64,000 nt of DNA from Acetispira formosa (nom. nud.) (GTDB taxonomy: Bacteria; Desulfobacterota; Desulfarculia; Adiutricales; Adiutricaceae), in assembly GCA_023525915.1 (NCBI GenBank), contig CP026657.1, forward strand, positions 3,372,001 to 3,436,000, written 5' to 3'. Under the pieces are notes generated by a model. It saw only the letters and a list, made by a program, of their open reading frames with translations. It was not told where the DNA came from and searched no databases. The position numbers and the translations under genes are program-made. Shown in pieces: positions 49,083-58,647 of this stretch. Each line of letters opens with the position of its first letter. Within the stretch, counting starts at the first letter, position 1.

Positions 49083-50747
49083 ATGACCACCAAGTTTCGC
49101 GATGTCGAAATTCGCGCCCCCAGAGGCAACAAGCTCACCGCCAAAAGCTGGCTGACCGAAGCGCCCCTGCGCATGCTTATGAACAACCTTGATCCCGATG
49201 TGGCCGAAAATCCCAAAGAGCTGGTGGTTTACGGCGGCATCGGCCGTGCCGCCCGCAATTGGGAATGTTATGATAAAATCGTTGAAGTCCTGACCAATCT
49301 GGAAAACGACGAAACCCTCCTGGTGCAGTCCGGCAAGCCCGTGGGTGTTTTCAAGACCCATGAAAACGCGCCCCGCGTTCTCATCGCCAACTCCAACTTG
49401 GTGCCCAAATGGGCCACTTGGGAGCACTTCAATGAGCTGGACGCCAAGGGCCTGGAAATGTATGGCCAGATGACGGCCGGCAGCTGGATCTATATCGGCA
49501 GCCAGGGCATCGTTCAGGGCACCTATGAGACCTTTGTCGAAGCCGGCCGCAAGCATTTCGGCGGCGACCTCAAGGGCCGCTGGGTCCTGACGGCCGGTCT
49601 CGGCGGCATGGGCGGCGCCCAGCCCCTGGCGGCCACCCTGGCCGGGGCCTGCTCGCTGAACATTGAATGTCAGCAGGCCAGCATTGATTTCCGTCTGCGT
49701 ACCCGTTATGTGGACGAACAGGCTACCGATCTTGACGACGCCATGGCCCGCATTAAAAAATACACCTCCGAAGGCAAGGCCGTCTCCATCGCCCTCTTTG
49801 GCAACGCGGCCGAGATCGTGCCGGAAATGGTCAAGAGAGGCATCCGCCCCGATATGGTCACCGACCAGACCAGCGCTCACGATCCGCTCCACGGCTATCT
49901 CCCGATCGGCATGACCTGGGCTGAATACTGCGAAAAAGCCAAATCCGATCCCGAAGGCACGGTCAAGGCCTCCAAGCAGTCCATGGCCAAGCATGTGCTG
50001 GCCATGCTTGAATACCACAAGATGGGTATCCCCACCTTTGACTATGGCAACAACATCCGCCAGATGGCTCTGGATGAAGGCGTGACCAACGCTTTCGACT
50101 TCCCCGGCTTTGTTCCGGCTTATATCCGTCCGCTGTTCTGCCGCGGCATCGGCCCCTTCCGCTGGGCGGCCCTCTCCGGCGAAGCCGAAGATATTTATAA
50201 GACGGACGCCAAGGTCAAAGAACTCATCCCCAATGACCCGCACCTCCACAACTGGCTGGATATGGCCCGCGAACGCATCAGCTTCCAGGGTCTGCCCGCC
50301 CGCATCTGCTGGGTCGGTCTGGGTCTGCGGGCTAAGCTGGGCCTGGCTTTCAACGAAATGGTGCGTAAGGGTGAACTGAGCGCCCCCATTGTCATCGGCC
50401 GCGACCACCTTGATTCCGGTTCGGTGGCCAGCCCCCGCCGTGAAACTGAATCCATGCGCGATGGCAGCGACGCCGTCAGCGATTGGCCGCTGTTGAACGC
50501 GCTCTTGAACACCGCCGGCGGGGCCACCTGGGTTTCGCTCCATCATGGCGGCGGCGTGGGCATGGGTTATTCACAGCATTCCGGTATGGTCATCGTCTGC
50601 GACGGCTCGGAAGAGGCCGATAAGCGTCTGGCCAGAGTTCTGACCAACGATCCCGGCACCGGCGTTATGCGCCATGCGGACGCCGGTTATGACATCGCCG
50701 TTGAATGTGCCAAAGAGCAGGGTTTGAACCTGCCGATGATTAAGTAA
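49083..50747 (+). CDS. hutU: Urocanate hydratase
   Basis: This 554-residue, full-length urocanase converts urocanate to imidazolonepropionate using NAD+ as an electrophilic cofactor. Conserved motifs are [19 protein letters not shown], the NAD site [21 protein letters not shown] with the catalytic Cys, [36 protein letters not shown] and [11 protein letters not shown]. One family position is unusual: GLGLRAKLG in place of GLGDRARLG. TAAGGAG precedes the ATG. It is co-transcribed with hutI. No hutH lies beside it. Confidence 0.96.
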   Translation: MTTKFRDVEIRAPRGNKLTAKSWLTEAPLRMLMNNLDPDVAENPKELVVYGGIGRAARNWECYDKIVEVLTNLENDETLLVQSGKPVGVFKTHENAPRVLIANSNLVPKWATWEHFNELDAKGLEMYGQMTAGSWIYIGSQGIVQGTYETFVEAGRKHFGGDLKGRWVLTAGLGGMGGAQPLAATLAGACSLNIECQQASIDFRLRTRYVDEQATDLDDAMARIKKYTSEGKAVSIALFGNAAEIVPEMVKRGIRPDMVTDQTSAHDPLHGYLPIGMTWAEYCEKAKSDPEGTVKASKQSMAKHVLAMLEYHKMGIPTFDYGNNIRQMALDEGVTNAFDFPGFVPAYIRPLFCRGIGPFRWAALSGEAEDIYKTDAKVKELIPNDPHLHNWLDMARERISFQGLPARICWVGLGLRAKLGLAFNEMVRKGELSAPIVIGRDHLDSGSVASPRRETESMRDGSDAVSDWPLLNALLNTAGGATWVSLHHGGGVGMGYSQHSGMVIVCDGSEEADKRLARVLTNDPGTGVMRHADAGYDIAVECAKEQGLNLPMIK

Positions 50748-50761
50748 CTGATACAAACTTG

Positions 50762-50787
50762 CGCCGCCTGTCTTCGGACAGGCGGCG
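50762..50787 (+). promoter_or_regulatory. cUUCGg-capped hairpin between hutU and hutI
   Basis: CGCCGCCTGTC and GACAGGCGGCG are perfect 11-bp arms around the TTCG tetraloop. No T-run follows, so it is likelier to stabilise the hutU message or modulate readthrough than to terminate. Confidence 0.7.
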
Positions 50788-50805
50788 TACTTATATGGTG
50801 AGCAT

Positions 50806-52038
50806 ATGAGCAAGCATACTTCAGGTGAAAGAACGATCTGGGTCAACGGCCTTATCGCCACCATGAACCCGGAAATAGATGATCAGTATGGCCTTTTGAG
50901 GGATCAAGCCATTGTGACCGAAGGCCACAGGATAGTTGAGATAGTGCCCCAGGAGGATCTGAAAATCGCGGCCGGCCAGCCGGTGGTTGATTTCGGCGGC
51001 GCGCTGGTGACTCCGGGACTCATTGACTGCCACACTCACCTCATTTTTGGCGGCGACCGCGCGGCCGAATGGGAGATGAGGCTTAATGGCGCCAGCTATA
51101 CGGAGATTGCGGCCAAAGGCGGCGGCATCAGTTCCACTGTGGCGGCCACTCGTGAGGCGGACTTTGAAACTCTCTACAACCGCACCATTCAGCGCCTTGC
51201 GGCTTTGGTAGGCGATGGTGTCACCACAGTGGAGATCAAATCCGGCTACGGCCTGGATCTTGAAAACGAGCGCAAGACTCTTGAGGTGGCTGCCGCCCTT
51301 CAGGAGGAAGTGGCCGTGGATATTTCCCCGACTCTTCTCTCGGCCCACAGCGTGCCCAAAGAGTTCGCCGGCCGTCCCGACGACTATATAGATGAGATCT
51401 GCAACAACATCATGCCTGCCCTTTATGAGGAAGGTCTTTTTGAAGCGGTGGACATTTTCATCGAGAACATAGCCTTCAACCTTGAGCAGACGGAAAAGCT
51501 TTTCAAGGCGGCCACGGCCCTGAATATCCCGGTGAAGGCGCATTCCGAGCAGCTGTCCAATATTGGCGGCAGCGGCATGGTCGCCAAGTTTGACGGACTT
51601 TCGACCGATCATATTGAACGGCTGGATGAGGACAGCATCAAGCTCTTGAGTGAAAAACGCACGGTGGCAGTGTTGTTGCCGCTGGCTTTTTATTTTTTGA
51701 AAGACACCATCATTCCGCCTGTGGAACTGCTGCGTAAATACAAAGTGCCAATGGCCGTCTCCACCGACTTCAACCCTGGCACCAGCCCCTTTGCCTCACC
51801 ACGTCTGGCCATGAATATGGCCTGCACTCTCTTTGGACTGACCCCGGCCGAGGCTTTGGCCGGCATGACTCGCAACGCGGCGCGGGCTTTAGGGCGCGAA
51901 AGCATTCAGGGTCAGTTGAAAGCGGGCTACCAGGCCAACTTCGCCATTTGGGACGTGGAGCGTCCGGTAGAAATTTTCTACGAAATCGGCCGCAACCCCT
52001 TAGTCGGACGAGTTTTTCTGGGGGCCAGTGATTTTTAG
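50806..52038 (+). CDS. hutI: Imidazolonepropionase
   Basis: This 410-residue amidohydrolase-superfamily enzyme hydrolyses imidazolone-5-propionate to formiminoglutamate. Metal ligands are visible in LIDCHTHLIFGGDR, HSEQLSN and STDFNPGTSP, and the family motifs TVEIKSGYGLDLENE and SAHSVPKEF are present. The start has only a weak GGTGAG site and follows a UUCG-capped hairpin. Products would feed a formiminoglutamate step (hutF/G or glutamate formiminotransferase) not seen in this window. Confidence 0.95.
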   Translation: MSKHTSGERTIWVNGLIATMNPEIDDQYGLLRDQAIVTEGHRIVEIVPQEDLKIAAGQPVVDFGGALVTPGLIDCHTHLIFGGDRAAEWEMRLNGASYTEIAAKGGGISSTVAATREADFETLYNRTIQRLAALVGDGVTTVEIKSGYGLDLENERKTLEVAAALQEEVAVDISPTLLSAHSVPKEFAGRPDDYIDEICNNIMPALYEEGLFEAVDIFIENIAFNLEQTEKLFKAATALNIPVKAHSEQLSNIGGSGMVAKFDGLSTDHIERLDEDSIKLLSEKRTVAVLLPLAFYFLKDTIIPPVELLRKYKVPMAVSTDFNPGTSPFASPRLAMNMACTLFGLTPAEALAGMTRNAARALGRESIQGQLKAGYQANFAIWDVERPVEIFYEIGRNPLVGRVFLGASDF

Positions 52039-52061
52039 GTAGAAAGAGTAAAGAGTGTAGT

Positions 52062-52885
52062 GTGCGGCCTACGGCCGCGCAATTAAAGGACTTGGCCTCT
52101 CGGCCAACCAAAGGGTTCCACCCTCTGGACTCCGGCTGGGGGAGGGCCCACGCGGACCCTACCCCAGACCCCACCCGCGCCAAGGGGCAAGCCCCTTGGA
52201 ACCCCAAGAGGTCAGGGTCAGATTCAACTTTCCCCTTCCCGCATCGCCGCAACTCGCTTCGAGTACGAAGCTCAGACAAGCGGCGACGCTTCATACTGTG
52301 TCAGCTTCAGGTGCTATAGGCAGTTTTACGTTGTGCTGTTACATTTTGCTATAGGCAGCTTCATCGAATGATTGTTGCTTCACGTATGTTCGGCTGATTA
52401 CTTTTTCCCCTCCACTAGCTTTTCCAGCGCTGTAACGACGAGACTTTGTCGTCTTTTTTCTAATGAGCAACTCATTAAAAAGCGATAGGTGGCAGAGAGA
52501 CGGACTAACAGCACTGGAAAGGGGCCTTTAAGGGGAGGCTGATTTAAGCTGAACATACGTGAACTACCACTCAGCAAATGAAGCCGCCTATAGAAAGCTG
52601 TAGCAGCTCGACGTGAAGCAGCCTATAGCACCTAAAGCGGACAAAGTCTGAAGCGTCGCCGCTTGTCTGAGCTGAGCTTGCGAAGCGAGTTGCGGCGAGG
52701 CGGGAAGAAGAAAGTTGAATCTGACCCAGACCTCTTTGGGGGTCCAGGGGGCTCCGCCCCCCTGGCGCGGGTGGGGTCTGGGGTAGGGCCCGCGTGGGCC
52801 CTCCCCCAGCCGGAGTCCAGAGGGTGGAACCCTTTGGTTGGCCCTTCGGGCCAAGTCCTTTAATCGCGCGGCCCGGAGGCCGCAT
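52062..52885. repeat. GC-rich composite inverted repeat (type D)
   Basis: Two halves face each other across about 150 bp of unrelated sequence. The left half (about 52062-52390) is the inverse of the right half (about 52540-52885). Both carry GGCCGC foldbacks at the outer end, CCTTTAAT/ATTAAAGG, AAAGGGTTCCACCCTC and a CGGCGACGCTTCA/TGAAGCGTCGCCG block inside. A third copy of the right half is at 10480-10935. ORFs crossing it are not credible genes. Confidence 0.75.
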
Positions 52886-53233
52886 TCCTTTTCTTATTTC
52901 CTTTTCAAGCTTAAACCCTTATCTTGATTTTTTTGGGTGGAGGTGATTTACTTCTATTAATTAGTTTGATGTTTGTAAACTATAATGATATCATTGTCTA
53001 TTATGCAGTCAATGAGCTATTAAAAAATAACAGATATCCTGTTGCTTAATTTCGAGCCGGATATCTATCAAAATTAAATTATGGTAAGCTTTAACAACAA
53101 CGTGATATTCCCGTCATAGGTGAAGATTCAAGTTTTGCGGCTAAATTTTTGAGCTACATTTGAGCGGAGTTTTTTTGATATGGTTTGTTAAGAATGTTTC
53201 CATACCTTTTTTCAATGCAAAGGACACGATTTT
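52886..53233. promoter_or_regulatory. AT-rich upstream region of the autotransporter
   Basis: About 350 bp, clearly more AT-rich than the surroundings. It should hold the autotransporter promoter, but I cannot single out a minus-35/minus-10 pair. No RNA gene or ORF of note is seen. Confidence 0.5.
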
Positions 53234-56062
53234 ATGAGACGATTGAGCAGAGCGGCTATGGTTTTGAGCACTTTAACCCTTTTAGTAATGCCGCAAGGGG
53301 CTATGGCCGCCGCTGGAGAAAGTTTTCACATTCTTGGCGGAAGCGGCGGCGGCGGCGGCGCCAATAACTTCAATTCCAATACCTCACCCGGTGAAGGCGG
53401 TAGTGGGTCGTCGGTTATGCCGGACCCTTCACAGCCACTAAATTCTTCTATTGTAAATAAAGGCGGCAATGGCATAAATGACCCTTCCGACCCAAGAGGC
53501 GGCGAGGGCGGAGACAGCTATGTCGGCAACGGAACCAATCTGCCGACAGGCAATGGACACGGCGCGGATGGAGGGGCGGCGGATATTCATGGTGGGGATG
53601 GAGCAGTCGTCAGCTATGTGTTGAGCGGTGATAACTATGAGGTTCTTCTCATAGGCGCCGGCAGCGGCGGTCAGGGCGGCTATCAGACTTCAAATTCTGG
53701 TTCCGCTCCCCAACTTGGACGCGGTGGAAATGGCGGAGCGGTCTCCGTAACCGCCGGATTCTCCGGGGATACTTTGACTGTGGCCGGTGAAGATTCATGG
53801 CTGTCAATTGTTGGCGGCCGTGGCGGAGGGGAAAATAAATCCACCGCCATCACCGCCGCGGATGGAGGCACAGGCGGAGAAGCATCTTTCGATCTCGGCG
53901 CAAAAAACCTAAAGAGCGATGGGGGCTTGAATATTCAGGCCGGATTTGGACAGATGATGGACGGCGGCGACGCCTCATTCAAAACTTCGGGAAACGTCAG
54001 TGCCGCTTCTCTTCATGTCAACGGTGCCAGAGGGGGCGACTTAACTCTCACCGGTAAAAGCGGCAAGGGCGGGGATTCATATTTTGAAGCCGGTGATGTG
54101 TTTACCAATAATGCCGGACTGAGAGTCAGCGGCGGCTGGGGCGGAGCAAATTATTCCGGCAGCACAGCCACATCTACGGGCGATGGCGGTGATGGCGGCG
54201 CCAGCACTTTTAAAGCCGCCAATGTTAAGCTGGCTGACGGAGGCGATTTGAATGTAGTGGCCGGAAAAGGCGGAGACAGCCAAACTGGAAGTGTAACCGG
54301 AATCGGTGGAAAAGGCGGCTCGGTTGTTTTCGAAGCCGAGTCGGCAACCCTTGACAACGGTGAGGCCTTTTTCATCAGCGGAGTCCAGGGGCTGGACCCG
54401 GATAATCTTTCCAGTGCCGGGGCCGGCGGTGACCTCAATGCCGAGCTGGAAACCTTATCATATAAAAATTCCAGCAGCTTGAATATAGCTAAACTGGATG
54501 GCAGCCTCAACCTGAAAATCGGAACCTTGAAAATCGAATCAGGCAGTTTGGATATCGATACCAAGACTGAATACAATATTTTGGGAACCCCCTCCATTCC
54601 AGACGCCCACACTACAGTGGCCGAAACAGCTATTGAAACTCTGGTGCTGGCTGACGGCGGGGCCTTTAACGCCATCAACGGCTCGGCGGTCAGTGTAAGT
54701 TTTGGTCTTAAAAATCTGGAAACATATGGAATAAATAATGTTTTCAATCCCGGCGGCCCCTTCGCCCCGGCCGCGGCGGGCGGCACAGTCACCCTTAACC
54801 TGCCGGCCACGCTCAAAGCCGGCGACACTGTGCTGACAGCCGCCACTCCCATTGATTTTTCCGGGCTGACGGCCGATGGTTTTATCTTGAAAACCGAGGC
54901 TGATTTCACATCTCTGTATGATCAGGATAAAGTGATCCTGATCGACGGCGCGGCCAATATTGCTTTCATCAAAGCCGATGGCTCCACAATTCACAGCGTT
55001 TCCAGTGATACCATTCTTTCCTATAATACATTCAACCTGATGGTGGAAAACAGCGATAAAATAACCGGAACCTTTAACGGGCCGGAACGCGCCGGTGAAG
55101 GCGGAAAAACATATGTGGAATCAGCTGTCGGAATCAGCAGTGTCGTCACCAATCTCAGTGCCTATATCAGTTCTTCCCTGATTGGTAATCTGGCCTCCGG
55201 CCCCGGCAGACCGGGGATTCCTCTGGCTGTCGGCGGCTCCCAGCCAGGCTATGGCGATGCCGGTCATTCAACCAGGGTGATTTTTACCCTTGGCGGCTAT
55301 ACAGGTGAAAGCGGCTCCGGCAATATTGACCACGAAGGTTTCGGCGTGGGGCTTGGCCTGGCCAAAGACTTTGAACGCACCACCGTCGGCCTTTATCTGG
55401 AGGCTGGTACGGGTTCTTATGATACTGTTAACCATGTGCCGGTTCTGGGCGGCCTGAAAGGCGACGGCGATGTTGATTTCATTGGCGGAGGGCTGGTGCT
55501 TCGCCATGATTTTCTTAATAACGTCTACCTGGAAGGTTCGGTGCGGGGCGGGTCGATTGATAGTGAATTTAAAATAAAAGGTTTCCATGGCGGAAATTAC
55601 GATGCCTCCACTTCTTATTTGGGCGCTCATCTGGGCTTGGGCTATCGTTTTGCTGTTCCCGGAGCGGAAACGGCCGTGGCCGATATTTACGGCAAAGGCT
55701 TCTGGACCGGCACCGATTCCTACAGCGTCAGAACCAGGGGCGGCGACCGGCTGTCACTGGATTCGGTTGATTCATTAAAAACAAGGCTGGGCGGCCGCTT
55801 AAGCGATACCTTCCATGACGGAACTGTCGAAGGATACGTCGGGGCCGCTTGGGAACATGAGTGGGACGGCAAAGGCGGCGGCAAGGCCAATGGAATCCGG
55901 CTTAAAAGTGATGACAGCGCCGAAGGCGCCTCTATTTTCGGAGAAGCCGGCCTGAACATCAAGCCGGTTGATTCAGCGTTTTCCTTCGATCTTGGCATTT
56001 TTGCCAAAGGCGGGGAAGAGCGGGTCTTCGGCGGAAATCTGGGCCTGAATTTCACTTTCTGA
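53234..56062 (+). CDS. Autotransporter with Gly-rich passenger and C-terminal barrel
   Basis: A 942-residue protein. The signal peptide is MRRLSRAAMVLSTLTLLVMP...GAMA. The passenger (about 35-640) has many short GGxGG and GGDG repeats separated by beta-strand stretches, resembling beta-helix or PE-PGRS-like adhesins. The C-terminal 270 residues form an autotransporter-type outer-membrane barrel, with alternating strands and the terminal aromatic (NLGLNFTF). It probably displays the passenger at the cell surface by type Va secretion. AAAGGA precedes the ATG. It is a single-gene unit, followed by a foldback. Confidence 0.85.
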   Translation: MRRLSRAAMVLSTLTLLVMPQGAMAAAGESFHILGGSGGGGGANNFNSNTSPGEGGSGSSVMPDPSQPLNSSIVNKGGNGINDPSDPRGGEGGDSYVGNGTNLPTGNGHGADGGAADIHGGDGAVVSYVLSGDNYEVLLIGAGSGGQGGYQTSNSGSAPQLGRGGNGGAVSVTAGFSGDTLTVAGEDSWLSIVGGRGGGENKSTAITAADGGTGGEASFDLGAKNLKSDGGLNIQAGFGQMMDGGDASFKTSGNVSAASLHVNGARGGDLTLTGKSGKGGDSYFEAGDVFTNNAGLRVSGGWGGANYSGSTATSTGDGGDGGASTFKAANVKLADGGDLNVVAGKGGDSQTGSVTGIGGKGGSVVFEAESATLDNGEAFFISGVQGLDPDNLSSAGAGGDLNAELETLSYKNSSSLNIAKLDGSLNLKIGTLKIESGSLDIDTKTEYNILGTPSIPDAHTTVAETAIETLVLADGGAFNAINGSAVSVSFGLKNLETYGINNVFNPGGPFAPAAAGGTVTLNLPATLKAGDTVLTAATPIDFSGLTADGFILKTEADFTSLYDQDKVILIDGAANIAFIKADGSTIHSVSSDTILSYNTFNLMVENSDKITGTFNGPERAGEGGKTYVESAVGISSVVTNLSAYISSSLIGNLASGPGRPGIPLAVGGSQPGYGDAGHSTRVIFTLGGYTGESGSGNIDHEGFGVGLGLAKDFERTTVGLYLEAGTGSYDTVNHVPVLGGLKGDGDVDFIGGGLVLRHDFLNNVYLEGSVRGGSIDSEFKIKGFHGGNYDASTSYLGAHLGLGYRFAVPGAETAVADIYGKGFWTGTDSYSVRTRGGDRLSLDSVDSLKTRLGGRLSDTFHDGTVEGYVGAAWEHEWDGKGGGKANGIRLKSDDSAEGASIFGEAGLNIKPVDSAFSFDLGIFAKGGEERVFGGNLGLNFTF

Positions 56063-56070
56063 CAACTGAA

Positions 56071-56325
56071 GCGTGTCCACACACTATGGTGTGCGGACAC
56101 GCCAGTTTGATGACAAAGTCATTCCGTCGTGGCCATCAGCGGTGCAGCATCGTGAAAAGCGTGGTTTTCACGATGCAAGTAGCAGCTAACCCCTTAATAT
56201 CAATCGCTATTACTCCGTCGCCTACGGCGACCTTTCCTGGCCAGATCAAATGATTTGGCTTGGCCGGGACTTTGTCAGCAATCTGGCGTGTCAACACACT
56301 ATGGTGTGCGGACACGCTATGGAAA
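56071..56325. repeat. Segment bracketed by two near-identical hairpins
   Basis: GCGTGTCC..CACACTATGGTGTG..GGACACGC occurs at 56071-56101 and again, with one change, at 56286-56316. Between them is a perfect 12-bp hairpin with loop GCGTGG (56147-56158 with 56165-56176) and a further foldback around TGGCCAGATCAAATG. The first copy may also end autotransporter transcription. It is non-coding. Confidence 0.6.
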
Positions 56326-56373
56326 ATCCTGATAACGCTTCTTCCAAATAAAAAGCCATTTTCGCACTGAATA

Positions 56374-57036
56374 TCAGTTCCCGGCGATTTTTTCCATGAC
56401 CGGGCTGTAAAAAAGATCCGAAGGCGCAACAACTTTTTCGCCCATCGGAAGCTTGCCTCCATAACGCTTTTTAACAACAGCCCGCACAACCTTATTATCC
56501 AGATTATAATCCCTGAATTCCTTCAGAGGGGCTATCCTTATGCCCGCGCCTCTTTCATAAATTTTCCAGACCAATTCGGAACAATACATTTTATTGTCAC
56601 TCCATTGAAACAGAAGATCGTATTTTTTCCTGGAAAAACCCAGGCCGGTTTTTTTCATGGCCCTGATCCTGGCCTCAGTCAATAGGCGATCCCTATCTTT
56701 AAGCCGCATGACAACATAATGCCCCCGCACGCCGCGATTTATCCAATCCCGAAGGGGTGTCCAGCTTACTTCACCAATGGCCTCATAAACGTAAAATTGA
56801 CCGTCACGCTTGAATAGTATGCCGCAGTGGCTGTATTTTGAGCCGGTGGCCGCCTGAATGGCCAGGCTTTGGCTGGAAGCGGAAATCTGAAAAATGACGT
56901 CGCCTTCCTTAAAATCTATCCGGGCAATATCGGCGGCGGCGATTTGTCCGGGAGTGCTGAAGTAGAACACAGTTATCGCCATTATCATGATTATCAAAAC
57001 AACGGCCATACGTTTACTCAATTTCTTAAAATCCAT
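56374..57036 (-). CDS. YiiX/YebB-like permuted papain-fold hydrolase
   Basis: This 220-residue protein has an N-terminal membrane anchor (AVVLIIMIMAITVFYF) and a permuted NlpC/P60-type domain. His is in SKYSHCGILF, the acidic residue in VYEAIGEVSWTPL and the nucleophile Cys in NKMYCSELVWKIY. YiiX-family proteins are thought to be lipid- or peptidoglycan-linked amidases of the periplasm. GGTGAGG precedes the ATG. It stands alone between the autotransporter and a sigma-54 regulator. Confidence 0.85.
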   Translation of the reverse strand: MDFKKLSKRMAVVLIIMIMAITVFYFSTPGQIAAADIARIDFKEGDVIFQISASSQSLAIQAATGSKYSHCGILFKRDGQFYVYEAIGEVSWTPLRDWINRGVRGHYVVMRLKDRDRLLTEARIRAMKKTGLGFSRKKYDLLFQWSDNKMYCSELVWKIYERGAGIRIAPLKEFRDYNLDNKVVRAVVKKRYGGKLPMGEKVVAPSDLFYSPVMEKIAGN

Positions 57037-57145
57037 AGCCTCACCTTAGCCACTTTCTTATTTTCTTACTATATTGTCCAGCCAGCCAGTTATTATGGAC
57101 ACGATATGGATTTTTTATGGAAATGAACTCAAACATCCAGCCATA

Positions 57146-57178
57146 TAAAAAGCCCGCATGCTCATGGCCTGCGGGCTG
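57146..57178 (-). terminator. Rho-independent terminator after sigma-54 activator 2
   Basis: On the minus strand AGCCCGCAG and CATGCGGGCT pair and run into TTTTTATATGG. It ends the regulator transcript. Confidence 0.75.
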
Positions 57179-57240
57179 ATTGGAAGTCAATACCAACATG
57201 AAGGAACAGCGGGTGATCGCCGCTCTGAAAGGTAGAGGGG

Positions 57241-58647
57241 TCAGACGTCAAATTCCTGCCTGGTCAGCCCGTATTTTTTCAGATGATAAGAAAGCAACTG
57301 ACGGGATATGCCCAGGCGTCTGGCGGCGTCCTTCAGGGAACCGCACGTGTGGCTCATGGCTTCGACAATCTCACGGCGGCCGGGCCGGCGCGGGCCGTCG
57401 CCGTGATCAAAGGGCGGCAGGGCCGGGGAGGCCATTAATTGAGGAGGTAAAGGCATGGCCGGGGTCTGCTGGTTTTGCAGATAGATCGGCAGATGGTTCA
57501 GACCGATGGTTTCACCGTTCTTTATCATGTTCAGCGCGCCTTCGATGACGTTTTCCAATTCCCGCACATTGCCCGGCCAGTCATAGCTCTTGAAAACTGA
57601 CATTACTTCCGTTGACACCGGAATGTTCTTCTTTTTCAGAATCGTCATATGCTTGTTCATCAGAAACGACATCAGGCCCGGCAGGTCGCCGACCCGCTCG
57701 CGCAGCGGCGGTATCTGCACGATCACCACACCCAGACGATAAAAAAGGTCGGCCCGCACCCGGCCGTCGCGCACGGCTTCCAGGGGGTCGCCGGAGAATG
57801 AACTGATCAGCTTTATATCCACATCGCGCTCTCTGATAGAGCCGACCCGCCGCACCTTTCTTTCCTGTATCACTCTCAACAGCTTGGGCTGGAGTTCCAG
57901 GGGCATGGAATCCACTTCATCGAGATAAACCGTGCCGCCATCGGCCTCTTCAAACAGGCCGGGACTGTTCTGGGAGCCGGTGAAAGCGCCCTTAACCGAC
58001 CCAAACAGGGTTCCTTCCAGAAGCGTGGCCGGTATGGCGCTGCAGTTTATGGCCACATAGGGCCGGGCCGAACGCTGGGAATGATCATGAAGCTGACGGG
58101 CCAGAAGCCCTTTGCCTGAACCTGTTTCACCATAGATCAAAACACTGGAGGGGCTGTCGGCCGCGGCCAGGGCCGCGTTGATGGAGGCCCGGAATATGGG
58201 TGAACTGCCGATAAGGTTGCTGAATTGGATGGATTCCAGGGCGGCCAGTTCCTCCTGGGTCGGTTCTGTCTTGGTCTGGCTTATGGGATGGATCAGGCAG
58301 AGGCTGCCGATGATGCGGCCGTTTTTGAACAGCGGCAGCACGGTGTGGGTGGAGTTGACCACTACTCCCTTCTTGGTCTCATAAATCATGAAGAGATCAT
58401 AAATCGGCTGGTGGGTACGTAAAACCATCAGAGTTGGGCTGTTGTCCACCGAGGGCACATAAACTTCGCAAATGTGGCGGCCAATGACTTCTTCTTTGCT
58501 CAGTCCGTCAATCTTGCACTGAACATCGTTGTAATAAAGAATGTATCCTTCCGTATCGGTTATGGTCACCCCGTGCGGCAGGCTGTCAAAGGCGGCCCGT
58601 AAATCTATCTCCGGCGCCCCCCCGTTGGCTGAAACACTTGGCAGCAT
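57241..58647 (-). CDS. Sigma-54-dependent transcriptional activator 2 (PAS-AAA+-Fis)
   Basis: A protein of 468 residues from ATG 58647 (AAGGAG upstream). It has a PAS domain at about 15-120 (LPHGVTITDTEGYILYYNDV), an AAA+ sigma-54 domain (Walker A GETGSGKG, GAFTGS loop, VYLDEVDSM, PPLRER) and a Fis-type HTH (LKDAARRLGISRQLLSYHLK). It is shorter than activator 1 but of the same architecture. It is divergent from the second mttB operon, whose upstream region has a minus-24/minus-12 match, so it is that operon's likely activator. The GAFTGA loop ends in Ser, as in activator 1. Confidence 0.9.
   Translation of the reverse strand: MLPSVSANGGAPEIDLRAAFDSLPHGVTITDTEGYILYYNDVQCKIDGLSKEEVIGRHICEVYVPSVDNSPTLMVLRTHQPIYDLFMIYETKKGVVVNSTHTVLPLFKNGRIIGSLCLIHPISQTKTEPTQEELAALESIQFSNLIGSSPIFRASINAALAAADSPSSVLIYGETGSGKGLLARQLHDHSQRSARPYVAINCSAIPATLLEGTLFGSVKGAFTGSQNSPGLFEEADGGTVYLDEVDSMPLELQPKLLRVIQERKVRRVGSIRERDVDIKLISSFSGDPLEAVRDGRVRADLFYRLGVVIVQIPPLRERVGDLPGLMSFLMNKHMTILKKKNIPVSTEVMSVFKSYDWPGNVRELENVIEGALNMIKNGETIGLNHLPIYLQNQQTPAMPLPPQLMASPALPPFDHGDGPRRPGRREIVEAMSHTCGSLKDAARRLGISRQLLSYHLKKYGLTRQEFDV

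Noticed and set aside
49068..50546. 492-residue ORF antisense to hutU
   Set aside because: It lies wholly opposite a canonical urocanase and has a composition typical of GC-rich shadow frames, with no recognisable domain.
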